From JAWKWA01 sp041397765 (lineage in GTDB: Bacteria; Pseudomonadota; Alphaproteobacteria; Rhizobiales; Hyphomicrobiaceae), in NCBI GenBank assembly GCA_041397765.1, contig JAWKWA010000008.1, forward strand, positions 1-64,000: 64,000 nt of DNA, read 5' to 3'. The stretch's first letter is position 1, and each line of letters opens with the position of its first letter. Shown piece after piece: positions 53,395-62,336 of the stretch. The notes under the pieces are model-generated. The model saw nothing but the letters and a program-made list of their open reading frames with translations. It was not told the origin of the DNA and ran no database searches. The position numbers were made by a program, and so were the translations under genes.

Positions 53395-54753
53395 ATGGCG
53401 AAAGCGGCGACGCGGCGGCAGCGGCGGGAGATCTCGCCGGTCTTCCCGCTCGGCATCGAGCCGACGCCGGGCTTTGCGAAGGCACTCGGTGTCGCCGCCT
53501 CGGGCAGCGGCCATCTCTTCGTCACCGGCAAGGCCGGCACCGGCAAATCGACGCTGCTGCGCGCCCTGAAGGGCGGCGAGGCGGGTCCTTCGGACGACCC
53601 CCATCCCGGCCTCGTCGTGCTCGCCCCGACCGGCCTCGCCGCTGTCCAGGTTGGCGGCCAGACCATCCACTCGTTCTTCGGCTTTCCCCCGCGGCTCCTC
53701 AAGCCCGACGACATCCGCCCGAGCCGCAAGCTCGGCATCATGCGCAAGATGCGCACCCTCGTCATCGACGAGGTCTCCATGGTCCGCTCCGACCTCATGG
53801 ACGCCATCGACCGCTCGCTGCGCCTCAACCGCAAGAAGCCGAACGAGCCCTTCGGCGGCGTGCAGATGCTGATGTTCGGCGACCTCCACCAGCTTCCCCC
53901 CGTGGTGCAGGAGAGCGAGGTCGGCACGCTGCTCGACGAGCGCTTCGGCGGACCGTTCTTCTTCAATGCCCCGGGCTTTGCCGAAAGCGAGGCGCATCTC
54001 GTCGAGCTCGACCGCGTCTTCCGCCAGAGGGACGAGGCCTTCGTCGGCGCCCTCAACCGCATTCGCGAGGGCGGTCCGACGGCCGAGGATCTCGCATTGC
54101 TGAACGACCGCGTGCTGAAGCTCGAACGGCTCCGCGACGCCGCCGACTACGTCATCCTGACGCCGACCAATCTCGCCGCCCAGCAGATCAACATGGCCTT
54201 TCTCGATCTCCTGCCCGGCACCCCCCGCGCACTCGAGGCGACCGTCGCCGGCACCTATGCCGAGAGCGCCCAGCCGACCGATCAGACCCTCGTCCTGAAA
54301 GTCGGCGCCAAGGTCATCCTGATCCGCAACGATCCCGACCGGCGCTGGGTCAACGGCACGCTCGCCGTCGTCTCGCGCATCGACGACGACACCGTCCATG
54401 TCGAGATCGATGGCGAGGAGCACGAGGTCGAGCCCCAGACCTGGGAGAGCATTCGCTACGAGTACGACGCCAAGTCCGACGAGATCGTCGAGCACGTGGC
54501 CGGCAGCTTCCGCCAGCTACCCTTGCGGCTCGCCTGGGCTCTCACCATCCACAAGGCGCAAGGCATGACGCTCGACCGCGTCTATGTCGACTTGCGCCGT
54601 GGCGCCTTCGCCCACGGCCAGACCTATGTGGCGCTGTCGCGCTGCCGCACCTTGCAGGGCCTCGCCCTCGCCCGGCCGCTGCGCCCGACCGACATCATCT
54701 TCGACAAGGCCGTCACCGGCTATCGCGAGGTCTTCCAGCCGCTCGGGGATTGA
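53395..54753 (+). CDS. PIF1/RecD-like SF1 DNA helicase
   Basis: A 452-residue ATP-dependent helicase of superfamily 1. Motif I is G45-KAGTGKS52, motif Ia is PTGLAAVQVGGQTIHSFFGFP, motif II LVIDEVSMVRSDL and motif III FGDLHQLPPV. The C-terminal motif V/VI region reads AWALTIHKAQGMTLDRVYVD and GQTYVALSRCRTLQGL. PIF1/RecD2-type helicases unwind 5'-3' and resolve G-quadruplexes or stalled forks. It is plausibly stand-alone, since no recB or recC is near. The ATG at 53395 has CTGGAGG upstream. It is followed by rimM on the same strand, with a 41-bp gap. Confidence 0.9.
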   Translation: MAKAATRRQRREISPVFPLGIEPTPGFAKALGVAASGSGHLFVTGKAGTGKSTLLRALKGGEAGPSDDPHPGLVVLAPTGLAAVQVGGQTIHSFFGFPPRLLKPDDIRPSRKLGIMRKMRTLVIDEVSMVRSDLMDAIDRSLRLNRKKPNEPFGGVQMLMFGDLHQLPPVVQESEVGTLLDERFGGPFFFNAPGFAESEAHLVELDRVFRQRDEAFVGALNRIREGGPTAEDLALLNDRVLKLERLRDAADYVILTPTNLAAQQINMAFLDLLPGTPRALEATVAGTYAESAQPTDQTLVLKVGAKVILIRNDPDRRWVNGTLAVVSRIDDDTVHVEIDGEEHEVEPQTWESIRYEYDAKSDEIVEHVAGSFRQLPLRLAWALTIHKAQGMTLDRVYVDLRRGAFAHGQTYVALSRCRTLQGLALARPLRPTDIIFDKAVTGYREVFQPLGD

Positions 54754-54794
54754 GCCCGTTGACGCGCGGCCCCGCGCCCGGCATTGCCTTCGCC

Positions 54795-55385
54795 ATGACC
54801 AAAGACGATGGCAGCAGCGACAGCGACAGGATCGTGCTCGGGCTCATCACCGGCGCGCACGGCATCCGCGGCGAGGTGGTGATCCGGCCGTTCACCGCCG
54901 AGCCGGAGGCGATCGCCGACTACGGCCCCTTGAGCGATCGGGCCGGCGCGCGGGCCTTCGTGATCCGCTCGCCTCGAGCCGTCAAGGCCGGCGTCGTCGT
55001 GCGGATCGAAGGCATCGCCGACCGCAATGCCGCCGAGGCCCTGAAGGGCACCGAGCTCTACGTCGCCCGCTCGGCCCTGCCCGAGCCCGAGGCGGACGAA
55101 TGGTATCATGCCGACCTCATCGGACTTGCCGCCGTCGCGCCCGACGGATCGGCGATCGGCCGGGTCGTCGCCGTGCAGAATTTCGGCGCCGGCGATCTGA
55201 TCGAGATCGAGCGGCCGGGCCGGCGCGAGACCGCCCTCGTGCCGTTCCGCGATGCCTTCGTGCCCGCCGTCGACATCGAGGCCGGCCGCCTCGTCGTCGA
55301 CATGGATTTGGACGACCGGCCGGCGCCCGGCGACGGGGACGTCGAGAAGGATGTCGAGGGGGGAGGCGGCGCGGACGAGCCCTGA
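54795..55385 (+). CDS. rimM: Ribosome maturation factor RimM
   Basis: A 196-residue 16S processing factor that binds S19 and helps mature the 3' domain of the 30S subunit. The N-terminal barrel begins VLGLITGAHGIRGEVVIRPFT, and the PRC barrel starts at the conserved EWYHADLIGLAAV. An acidic Gly-rich tail ends the protein. The ATG at 54795 is used; no strong SD is visible, so a slightly upstream non-ATG start cannot be ruled out. It precedes trmD by 71 bp, the usual order. Its normal partners rpsP and ffh are not in the window. Confidence 0.94.
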   Translation: MTKDDGSSDSDRIVLGLITGAHGIRGEVVIRPFTAEPEAIADYGPLSDRAGARAFVIRSPRAVKAGVVVRIEGIADRNAAEALKGTELYVARSALPEPEADEWYHADLIGLAAVAPDGSAIGRVVAVQNFGAGDLIEIERPGRRETALVPFRDAFVPAVDIEAGRLVVDMDLDDRPAPGDGDVEKDVEGGGGADEP

Positions 55386-55456
55386 CCGGCCGCCCCTCGG
55401 CGTCGACAGCCCCGCCCGGTCCGACACCCTCTCGCTCACCGAAGGAGCCGCCTCCC

Positions 55457-56146
55457 ATGGCCACCTGGCAGGCCGCCGTCGTCACCCTGTTCCCGGAGAT
55501 GTTTCCCGGCCCGCTCGACGTGTCGCTGGTCGGCACCGCGCGCGCCGCCGGCATCTGGTCGCTCGCGGCGACCGGCATCCGCGACTTCGGCCTCGGCCGT
55601 CACCGCGTCGTCGACGATACGCCGGCCGGTGGCGGCGCCGGCATGGTCATGCGTGCCGACGTGCTCGCCGCTGCCATCGATGCCGCCTCGGCCGGGTTGT
55701 TCGCAGCGACGCCGCGCCTCCTCATGAGCCCGCGCGGCCGGCCGCTGACGCAAGGGCGCGTCCGTGATCTCGCCGCCGGCCCCGGCGTCCTCATCGTCTG
55801 CGGCCGCTTCGAGGGGGTCGACGAGCGCGTCATCGCCGCGCGCGGCCTCGAGGAGGTATCGATCGGTGACTACGTGCTCTCGGGCGGTGAGATCGCCGCC
55901 ATGGTCCTGCTCGACGCCGTGGTGCGCCTGCTGCCCGGCGTGCTCGGTGCAGCCGCCTCGCTCGCCGAGGAGAGCTTCGAGGGCGGCCTGCTCGAATATC
56001 CCCAATTTACCCGCCCCCGCGAGTTCGAGGGCGTACCGATCCCCGACGTGCTGATGTCGGGTGATCACCAGCGCATCGCCCGCTGGCGTCGCGCCGAGGC
56101 CGAGCGTCTGACCGCCGAGCGCCGCCCCGATTTGAGGAAGCCGTGA
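55457..56146 (+). CDS. trmD: tRNA (guanine-N1-)-methyltransferase
   Basis: A 229-residue SPOUT-class methyltransferase that makes m1G37 in tRNAs, preventing frameshifting. The trefoil-knot SAM site is clear: LIVCGRFEGVDERVI and EVSIGDYVLSGGEIAAMVLLDAVVRLLPGVLG. Catalytic and tRNA-binding segments include RHRVVDDTPAGGGAGMVMRADV, and the C-terminal domain has PQFTRPREFEGVPIPDVLMSGDHQRIARWRR. GAAGGAGC upstream supports the ATG. It follows rimM, but rplS, normally next, lies about 6.5 kb upstream on the opposite strand. Confidence 0.97.
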   Translation: MATWQAAVVTLFPEMFPGPLDVSLVGTARAAGIWSLAATGIRDFGLGRHRVVDDTPAGGGAGMVMRADVLAAAIDAASAGLFAATPRLLMSPRGRPLTQGRVRDLAAGPGVLIVCGRFEGVDERVIAARGLEEVSIGDYVLSGGEIAAMVLLDAVVRLLPGVLGAAASLAEESFEGGLLEYPQFTRPREFEGVPIPDVLMSGDHQRIARWRRAEAERLTAERRPDLRKP

Positions 56147-56166
56147 GCGAGGAGGAAGGTTCTGCG

Positions 56167-56562
56167 ATGTCTGCCCTGACTGGAGGTTGCCTTTGCGGCC
56201 GGGTCCGCTACCGGGTCGAGGCCCGGCCGGACAATCCGCACTTTTGCACCTGTCGCCAATGCCAGCTTGCAAGCGGCGCCCCGGTCGTCGCCTGGGTCGA
56301 TTTTCCCGCCGCATCCTTCGTCTTCGACGGCCCGGGTGGGTCACCGTCCTGGCACCGCTCCTCCGCCCGCACCGAGCGCGGCTTCTGCCCGGCCTGCGGA
56401 ACGAGCCTTGCCGCTCGTGACGACGGCTCGGCCTCGATCTCGGTGACGCTCGCGACCCTCGATGATCCCGCCGTCGCGACGCCGGTCCGGACGAGCTTTC
56501 CAGATAGCGCCCCACCCTGGCTCCGGCTCGACTTGCCAGGGGAAACGGAAGGCCGGAGCTGA
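56167..56562 (+). CDS. GFA family (glutathione-dependent formaldehyde-activating-like) protein
   Basis: A 131-residue zinc-binding Mss4-like fold protein. The metal cysteines are present in GGCLCGRVRY, FCTCRQCQ and FCPACGT. The family takes its name from glutathione-dependent formaldehyde-activating enzyme, but most members have no proven activity. The ATG at 56167 with GGAGGAA upstream is preferred; a GTG at 56143 overlapping the trmD stop would add 8 residues. It follows trmD directly and may be co-transcribed. It is convergent with the amidohydrolase gene. Confidence 0.85.
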   Translation: MSALTGGCLCGRVRYRVEARPDNPHFCTCRQCQLASGAPVVAWVDFPAASFVFDGPGGSPSWHRSSARTERGFCPACGTSLAARDDGSASISVTLATLDDPAVATPVRTSFPDSAPPWLRLDLPGETEGRS

Positions 56563-56572
56563 TTGCAGCCCG

Positions 56573-58048
56573 TCATTCCCGCGCCATCGGGAAGGTCGGC
56601 CTGAACAGCTGCTCGACCGGTGGCCGGCCGGGGGCCCGCGCCGGATAGGCGGCAGTCAGCTTGGCGTTCAGGCGGTCGGCGAGGGCGATGAGCTCGGCCT
56701 CGTCGATGCCGATCAGCTTGCCTGCCTCCATGACCGGCCGTCCGTCGATGAAGCTTGCGATGAAGTCCTGTTCCGAGCCTGCGAGCACCATCGTCCGTAC
56801 CGGATCGACGATCGGACCGATGTGCCGTGCCGAGAGGTCGAAGACGGTGATGTCGGCGCGGGCGCCGGCCGCGAGCCGTCCGATGTCCGACCGGCCGAGC
56901 GCCTTTGCACCGCCGAGCGTCGCGGCCGAATAGAGGTCGGCGACGCTCCCTGCCTCTCGCCGGCCTTCGAGAAGGCGCGCGGCCGTGAGGCCGAGCCGCA
57001 TATTGTCGATCAGGTCGGGTGGATGCGTGTCGGTGCCGAGCGCGACATTGATGCCGAGCCGCAGATAGCGGGCGAACGAGTCGAGCCCCTCGCCGTCGCG
57101 TGCGAACACGACCGGGCAATGCAGCACCGTCGCTCCCGAGGACCGCAGCCGCTCGACATCCTCTTGGCCGCCGAGGCTGACCTTGGGGTGGCCGCTCACA
57201 TAGATGCCGTGCGGGAGGATCGATCGCGGACCCATAAGACCGACCCGCTCGAGGAGGCCATAGGGTGTGGTCCCGCTCGCGGCGAGCACCGTCTCGAAAT
57301 CGTAGACCGACTGGCAGCAATGCAGACGCACCGGCGCGCCGAGCTCGCGTGCGGCGGCGGCGGTCCGTTCGAGCAAACGTTCCGTGCAGGTCTCGATCCG
57401 GTCGGGCAGCAGTGCGGCCGAGACGAGCCCGCCATGGGCGCCGTGGAAGTCGCGGGCGAACCGGATCGCCTGCTCCAGCCCCTCGAGCCCCCTCGGCTCG
57501 TCGTAGTGCCGTGCGAGCGAGGCGTCGCGGCGCTGATAGGTGAGGCCGGTGCGATAGCACGGCCCCAGCCAGCATCTGAGGCCGTAGCGCCCGGCGATCT
57601 CTGCGACGCCCGCCATCTCCTCGTAACTCTCCGCCCATTCCCGGTAGCTCATCCCGGTGATCGGCATCGCCGAGGTGATGCCGTTGGCGATGAGGCCGGC
57701 GAAGGCGTGCCGGTACTTGGCGATATTCTCTTCGAGCGTGTAGGCGTCGCTGAGGCCGGATCGCAGATAGTCCTCGGTGACGATCTGCCCGACCTCCGCC
57801 TCGGAGCCGCCGTCGAAGGTGAGCACGGTCGAATCGATATCGCCGAGCGCGTCGAGATCGACGAAGCCCGGGCCGATCATGGCGCGCCCGTAGTCGATCG
57901 ACCGGTCCACTCGGCCCGGGAACCGGCGGCCTGCGAACTCGATCACGCCGCCCTTGAAGACGACCTCGCCTGGCGAGAACAGGACATGCCCGTCGCCCCG
58001 ATAGCCTATCACATAGTCGGCTCTGAGACTTATCCTCGGCTGATCCAT
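56573..58048 (-). CDS. Amidohydrolase-family protein lacking the N-terminal H-x-H motif
   Basis: A 491-residue TIM-barrel amidohydrolase of the ATZ/TRZ-chlorohydrolase or cytosine-deaminase-like branch. The beta-strand-1 metal motif, normally D-x-H-x-H, reads V63-D64-L65-D66-A67-L68, so both His are absent. Later elements survive: LHCCQS (about residue 245), the His in ILPHGIYVSGHP, and the Asp in LGTDTHPPD. A mononuclear enzyme with a single metal, or a non-catalytic binding protein, is possible. No signal peptide is present. It is divergent from the aldehyde dehydrogenase gene by 172 bp. Confidence 0.82.
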   Translation of the reverse strand: MDQPRISLRADYVIGYRGDGHVLFSPGEVVFKGGVIEFAGRRFPGRVDRSIDYGRAMIGPGFVDLDALGDIDSTVLTFDGGSEAEVGQIVTEDYLRSGLSDAYTLEENIAKYRHAFAGLIANGITSAMPITGMSYREWAESYEEMAGVAEIAGRYGLRCWLGPCYRTGLTYQRRDASLARHYDEPRGLEGLEQAIRFARDFHGAHGGLVSAALLPDRIETCTERLLERTAAAARELGAPVRLHCCQSVYDFETVLAASGTTPYGLLERVGLMGPRSILPHGIYVSGHPKVSLGGQEDVERLRSSGATVLHCPVVFARDGEGLDSFARYLRLGINVALGTDTHPPDLIDNMRLGLTAARLLEGRREAGSVADLYSAATLGGAKALGRSDIGRLAAGARADITVFDLSARHIGPIVDPVRTMVLAGSEQDFIASFIDGRPVMEAGKLIGIDEAELIALADRLNAKLTAAYPARAPGRPPVEQLFRPTFPMARE

Positions 58049-58220
58049 GTCCTGCCTCTCGCCCTTACGAGCCGGCGGCTCCCACCTGCTTCGGCTGCGC
58101 TGCTCTGACTATGGTCGAGCGACCTGCCCCGCGCTAGTTTGCTCGGGCGAGGCGGGGCCCGCCTCGTCGCTCCCTGCTGGTCGCACCCCCGGCCACCCCA
58201 CCCCTTTCGGACCTCATCCG

Positions 58221-59615
58221 ATGTCACAAACCGTCAAGATCACCTCCCCCGTGGACGGCTCCGTCTATGCCGAGCGTCCGCTCGCGAGCGATGCCGAGAT
58301 CGACAAGGCGCTCGATGCCGCGAGGGCCGCTGCGGCCGGCTGGCGCGCGACCCCGCTCGCCGAGCGCGCCCGCATCCTCGAGGCTGCCGTCGAGGCGATG
58401 AACGCCATGAAGGCCGACATCGTGCCAGAGCTCGCCTGGCAGATGGGCCGGCCGGTGAAATTCGGCGGCTTCGAGATCGCCGGCGGCTTCACCGAGCGCG
58501 CCCGCCACATGACGGCGATCGCGCCGGAGGCCCTGGCCGACATTCCCGTCGCCGCGAAAGACGGCTTCACCCGCTTCCTGCGCCGCGAGCCGCTCGGCAC
58601 CGTCTTCGTGATCGCCCCTTGGAACTACCCGTTCCTGACCGCGGTCAACACCATCTGGCCGGCACTGATGGCCGGGAACGCCGTCATCTTGAAGCATGCC
58701 AGCCAGACGCTACTCGTCGGCGAGCGGTTCCAGACCGCGCTCGACAAGGCGGGCCTGCCCAAGGGCCTCTTCCGCAACCTCGTCATGAGCCATGCCCAGG
58801 CGACCCGCGTCATCCAGTCCGGCAGGATCGCGCAGGTGAGCTTCACCGGCTCGGTCGAAGGCGGGCGCGCCATCGAGCGTGCCGCAGCCGGCCACTTCAT
58901 CGGCGTCGGCCTCGAGCTCGGCGGCAAGGACCCGGCCTATGTCCGCGCCGACGCCAATCTCGATCACGCCGTCGAGAATCTCGTCGACGGCTCGTTCTTC
59001 AACTCAGGCCAGAGCTGCTGCGGCATCGAGCGCATCTATGTCGACCGCAAGGTCTATCCGAAATTCGTCGAGGGCTTCATCGCCCTGACGCGGACCTATG
59101 TGCTCGACACGCCGCTCGACGAGAAGACGACGCTCGGCCCGATGGTCAACGCCCGGGCGGCGGATTTCGTGCGCGGCCAGGTCGAGGCGGCCGTGCGAGG
59201 CGGCGCCACGGCGCATATCGATCCGAAGACCTTTGCGCGCGACGCCAAGGGCTCTGCCTACATGGCCCCGCAGGTGCTGACCGAGGTCAACCACCAGATG
59301 TCGGTGATGCGCGAGGAGAGCTTCGGCCCGGTCATCGGCATCATGCCCGTCGCGGGCGACGATGAGGCCGTCAAGCTGATGAACGACAGCCAGTATGGCC
59401 TGACGGCCGCCGTCTGGACCTCCGATGCCGACGCCGCCGAGCGCCTCGGCCGCGACATCGAGACCGGCACCGTGTTCATGAACCGCTGCGACTACCTCGA
59501 TCCCGCGCTCGCCTGGACCGGCGTCAAGGAGACCGGCCGCGGCATCACGCTGTCGCGCCTCGGCTATGAGCAGCTCACCCGCGTCAAGAGCTATCACCTG
59601 CGCACGCGGATCTGA
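58221..59615 (+). CDS. NAD(P)-dependent aldehyde dehydrogenase
   Basis: A 464-residue ALDH. The general base Glu lies in VGLELGGKDPAYV and the nucleophile is C266 in NSGQSCCGIERIYV. The cofactor segments GTVFVIAPWNYPFLTAVNTIWPAL and SFTGSVEGGRAIERAAAG are present, and the late EESFGPVIGIMPV motif is typical. It oxidises a cytoplasmic aldehyde to the acid; the subgroup is close to succinate-semialdehyde and gamma-aminobutyraldehyde dehydrogenases, but the substrate is open. An iron alcohol dehydrogenase gene follows 58 bp downstream, so the two form an operon. Confidence 0.92.
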   Translation: MSQTVKITSPVDGSVYAERPLASDAEIDKALDAARAAAAGWRATPLAERARILEAAVEAMNAMKADIVPELAWQMGRPVKFGGFEIAGGFTERARHMTAIAPEALADIPVAAKDGFTRFLRREPLGTVFVIAPWNYPFLTAVNTIWPALMAGNAVILKHASQTLLVGERFQTALDKAGLPKGLFRNLVMSHAQATRVIQSGRIAQVSFTGSVEGGRAIERAAAGHFIGVGLELGGKDPAYVRADANLDHAVENLVDGSFFNSGQSCCGIERIYVDRKVYPKFVEGFIALTRTYVLDTPLDEKTTLGPMVNARAADFVRGQVEAAVRGGATAHIDPKTFARDAKGSAYMAPQVLTEVNHQMSVMREESFGPVIGIMPVAGDDEAVKLMNDSQYGLTAAVWTSDADAAERLGRDIETGTVFMNRCDYLDPALAWTGVKETGRGITLSRLGYEQLTRVKSYHLRTRI

Positions 59616-59673
59616 TCGCCCCCTGCATGCGACGACACCCGATCAACCGCCCTACGATCCAAAAGAGGGACAG

Positions 59674-60843
59674 ATGAGCATGAAGCCGACGAAGACCAAC
59701 TGGAGCTATCCGACCCGCATCCTGTTCGGGCCCGGCCGCATCGCCGAGCTCGGCGACGCCGTGAAATCGGCCGGCATGAAGAAGCCGCTGATCGTCACCG
59801 ATCCGGGCCTTGCCAAGCTGCCGGTGATCGCCCGCGCGAAAGAGCTCTGCGAGAAGGCCGGCGTCGCCGCCGCCGTCTGGTCGGACGTCGTGCCGAACCC
59901 CACCGAGTCGAACATGAAGGTCGGCGTCGAGGTCTACCTGAAGGGTGGTCATGACGGCGTCATCGCCATCGGCGGCGGCTCCGCGCTCGACCAGGGCAAG
60001 CTCGTTGCCTTCATGCCCGGCCAGACCCGGCCGGTCTTCGACTTCGAGGACATCGGCGACTGGTGGACGAGAGCCAATGCCGATGCCATCGCCCCCGTCA
60101 TCGCCGTGCCGACCACCGCCGGCACCGGCTCCGAGGTCGGCCGCGCCGCGGTCGTCACCAAGGAGGACACTCACGAGAAGAAGATCATCTTCCATCCGAA
60201 GATGCTGCCCGTGGTGACGATCTGCGATCCCGAGCTGACGGTGCCGCTGCCCGCGCGCCTGACCGCCGGCACCGGCATGGACGCGCTTGCCCATTGCCTC
60301 GAGGCCTATTGTGCGCCGACCTATCACCCGATGTCGGCCGGCATCGCCATCGAGGGCATCTGCCTCGTCCACGACAACCTGATCGAGGCGGTGAAGAACC
60401 CGTCCAATCTCGACGCCCGCGGCAACATGATGTCGGCCGCCGCCATGGGCGCCGTCGCCTTCCAGAAGGGCCTCGGCGCCATCCACTCGCTGTCCCATCC
60501 GGTCGGCGGGCTCTACAACACCCATCACGGCCTGACCAACGGCACCTTCATGCCCTATGTGCTGGCCTTCAATCGCCCGGCCATCGAGGAGAAGATCGTC
60601 CGGCTCGCCCGCGCCCTCGGGATCGACGGCGGCTTCGACGGCTTCCAGCGCTGGGTGCTGTCGCTGAGAAACGAGATCGGCGTGCCGCACACCCTGAAGG
60701 AGCTCGGCGTGCCGGATGCGACGAAGCTCGACGAGATCGCCCGCCAGGCGGTGATCGATCCCTCGACCGGCACCAATCCGGTGAAGCTCGACGATGCTGC
60801 CGCCCGCAAGATCTTCATGGCCGCGCTCGACGGCAAGCTCTGA
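59674..60843 (+). CDS. Iron-containing alcohol dehydrogenase
   Basis: A 389-residue group III (Fe-ADH) enzyme. The NAD-binding loop is IGGGSALDQGK, followed by PTTAGTGSEVGR. Iron ligands are visible in GMDALAHCLEAY, AIHSLSHPVGG and NTHHGLTNG. It interconverts an alcohol and aldehyde with NAD(P)H. AGAGGGA precedes the ATG at 59674. Placed right after an aldehyde dehydrogenase gene, it probably supplies the aldehyde or detoxifies it. In many alphaproteobacteria this pair sits next to a GS-like gamma-glutamyl-amine ligase; here that gene is about 5 kb upstream. Confidence 0.92.
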   Translation: MSMKPTKTNWSYPTRILFGPGRIAELGDAVKSAGMKKPLIVTDPGLAKLPVIARAKELCEKAGVAAAVWSDVVPNPTESNMKVGVEVYLKGGHDGVIAIGGGSALDQGKLVAFMPGQTRPVFDFEDIGDWWTRANADAIAPVIAVPTTAGTGSEVGRAAVVTKEDTHEKKIIFHPKMLPVVTICDPELTVPLPARLTAGTGMDALAHCLEAYCAPTYHPMSAGIAIEGICLVHDNLIEAVKNPSNLDARGNMMSAAAMGAVAFQKGLGAIHSLSHPVGGLYNTHHGLTNGTFMPYVLAFNRPAIEEKIVRLARALGIDGGFDGFQRWVLSLRNEIGVPHTLKELGVPDATKLDEIARQAVIDPSTGTNPVKLDDAAARKIFMAALDGKL

Positions 60844-60885
60844 CGCGCACGCCGCGCGCTCACGGGCGGAACCATCGCTGGCGTC

Positions 60886-60916
60886 GCCCGGGCTCTTCAG
60901 GATGAGGAGCCCGGGC
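60886..60916. terminator. Hairpin between convergent genes
   Basis: A perfect 10-bp inverted repeat, GCCCGGGCTC (60886-60895) and GAGCCCGGGC (60907-60916), with an 11-nt loop, lies between the convergent alcohol dehydrogenase and metalloprotease genes. No U-tract is present on either strand, so it would act as a weak or factor-dependent terminator. Confidence 0.45.
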
Positions 60917-60971
60917 ATGACCGGCTTCTGCGATCGAGATCATCTCAGCCGGGCCTGCTGCAGGACGCGGC

Positions 60972-62336
60972 CTACAGCACCAGCGTGCCGTCGGCGAACT
61001 GCAGCACCTCGACCTGCCACAGCACGTCGTTGCCGTCATGGCCGCTGAGGTCGCTGACGACGACGCGTGAGCCGCTGCCGCTGATGTCGTAGTCCGAGCG
61101 ATCGCCGCTGAAGACGGCGGTGTCGCGGCCCGAGCCGCCGCGGATCTGGTCGTCACCCCGTCCGCCGGTCAGCGTGTCGTTGCCGCCCTGGCCATAGAGC
61201 TTGTCGCCGCCCGCCCCGCCGATCAGCCGGTCCCGGCCACCCTGGCCATAGAGCTTGTCGTCGCCTGCCCCGCCGTTCAGCCGGTCGTCGTGACCGCCGC
61301 CCTTCAGCAGGTCGTTGCCGGCCTGGCCATAGAGCTTGTCGTCGCCGCGCCCGCCGCTGATCTTGTCATTGCCGCGACCACCCCGCAGATCGTTGTCGGC
61401 CTTGTTGCCGAGAATGGTGTCGCGCTCGGTGCCGCCGCGTGCCTGCTCGATCACCGTGTCGAAGGCGATCGCCACATTGAGCTTCAGGCCGCCGATCGAG
61501 GAGTATTCGCCCTCGTTGAGGTCGATGGTCTGGTCGACATGGTAGCCGCTCGCATCGAGCCGGTCCCGTCCGCCACCGTCCCAGATGGTGATGACCGGTG
61601 CGGGATTCTCCTCGAAGTCGAACGCATCCCGTCCGGCATTGGAGTGGAACCCGTAGACGGTCGCGCCCGAGCGCGTCGCGTTGTCGGCGCCATAGATCGA
61701 CTGCAGCGTCGCCACATCGTCGACCATGGGCGTCGAGGCGTACATCCATTCGCCGTCCGCGTTCCAGTGCTCGGCGCCGCTGCCGTCCTCGTCGGCCGCG
61801 AAATAGGACATGACCGTGTAGCGATGGGTGTCCTGCCGGTAGACCGCATCGGCCGCATAGCTCGCCGAGCCGTTGTAATCGCCCGGATGATGGAGGCCGA
61901 GCCCGTGGCCGATCTCGTGCAGATAGGTCATGAAGCCGTAGCTGCCCCAGTCGACCGCGGCATCGGTGTTGTGCGACGACCAGTTGGTGCTGAGCCACAC
62001 ATAGGCGTGGGTGAAGTTGGAGCGGCCGTCGGTCATGCCCGACCATTGCGTGCTGCAATAGGTGCCGTCGCCGTTGGTGGTGCTCGAATAGCCGAACGAG
62101 ATGTCGCCACCCGACGACCGCCGGTCGAGATCGATGGGGACGAGATCGTCCCACAGCTCGAAGGCTTCCGCCGCCATTGCCTTCATGTGGCTCGTCATCG
62201 GCTCGAAGCCGACGCCTTCCCCGCCGCCATAGGGGCTCGAGCCCGGCATCGCATAGGTGACGCTCGAGGCGTCCCACCATCGGCCGGTGTCCATCCGCGC
62301 GATGATCTGGTTGAGCGTGTAAACCGGTTTCGCCAT
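60972..62336 (-). CDS. Serralysin-like M10 metallopeptidase with RTX repeats
   Basis: A 454-residue protein of classic serralysin size. The zinc motif is H140-E141-I-G-H144-G-L-G147-L-H-H150, followed by PGDYNG as in serralysins, with Met-turn M176 in TVMSYF. An M10 C-terminal segment (SIYGADNATRSGATVYGFHSNAG) leads to RTX nonapeptides from about residue 350 (GGRGNDKISGGRGDDKLYGQAGND and so on, with a recurrent DKLYGQGG unit). It ends LQFADGTLVL, like type I secretion signals. There is no signal peptide and no exporter or inhibitor gene in the window. GGAGG eight bases upstream supports the ATG at 62336. Confidence 0.93.
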   Translation of the reverse strand: MAKPVYTLNQIIARMDTGRWWDASSVTYAMPGSSPYGGGEGVGFEPMTSHMKAMAAEAFELWDDLVPIDLDRRSSGGDISFGYSSTTNGDGTYCSTQWSGMTDGRSNFTHAYVWLSTNWSSHNTDAAVDWGSYGFMTYLHEIGHGLGLHHPGDYNGSASYAADAVYRQDTHRYTVMSYFAADEDGSGAEHWNADGEWMYASTPMVDDVATLQSIYGADNATRSGATVYGFHSNAGRDAFDFEENPAPVITIWDGGGRDRLDASGYHVDQTIDLNEGEYSSIGGLKLNVAIAFDTVIEQARGGTERDTILGNKADNDLRGGRGNDKISGGRGDDKLYGQAGNDLLKGGGHDDRLNGGAGDDKLYGQGGRDRLIGGAGGDKLYGQGGNDTLTGGRGDDQIRGGSGRDTAVFSGDRSDYDISGSGSRVVVSDLSGHDGNDVLWQVEVLQFADGTLVL

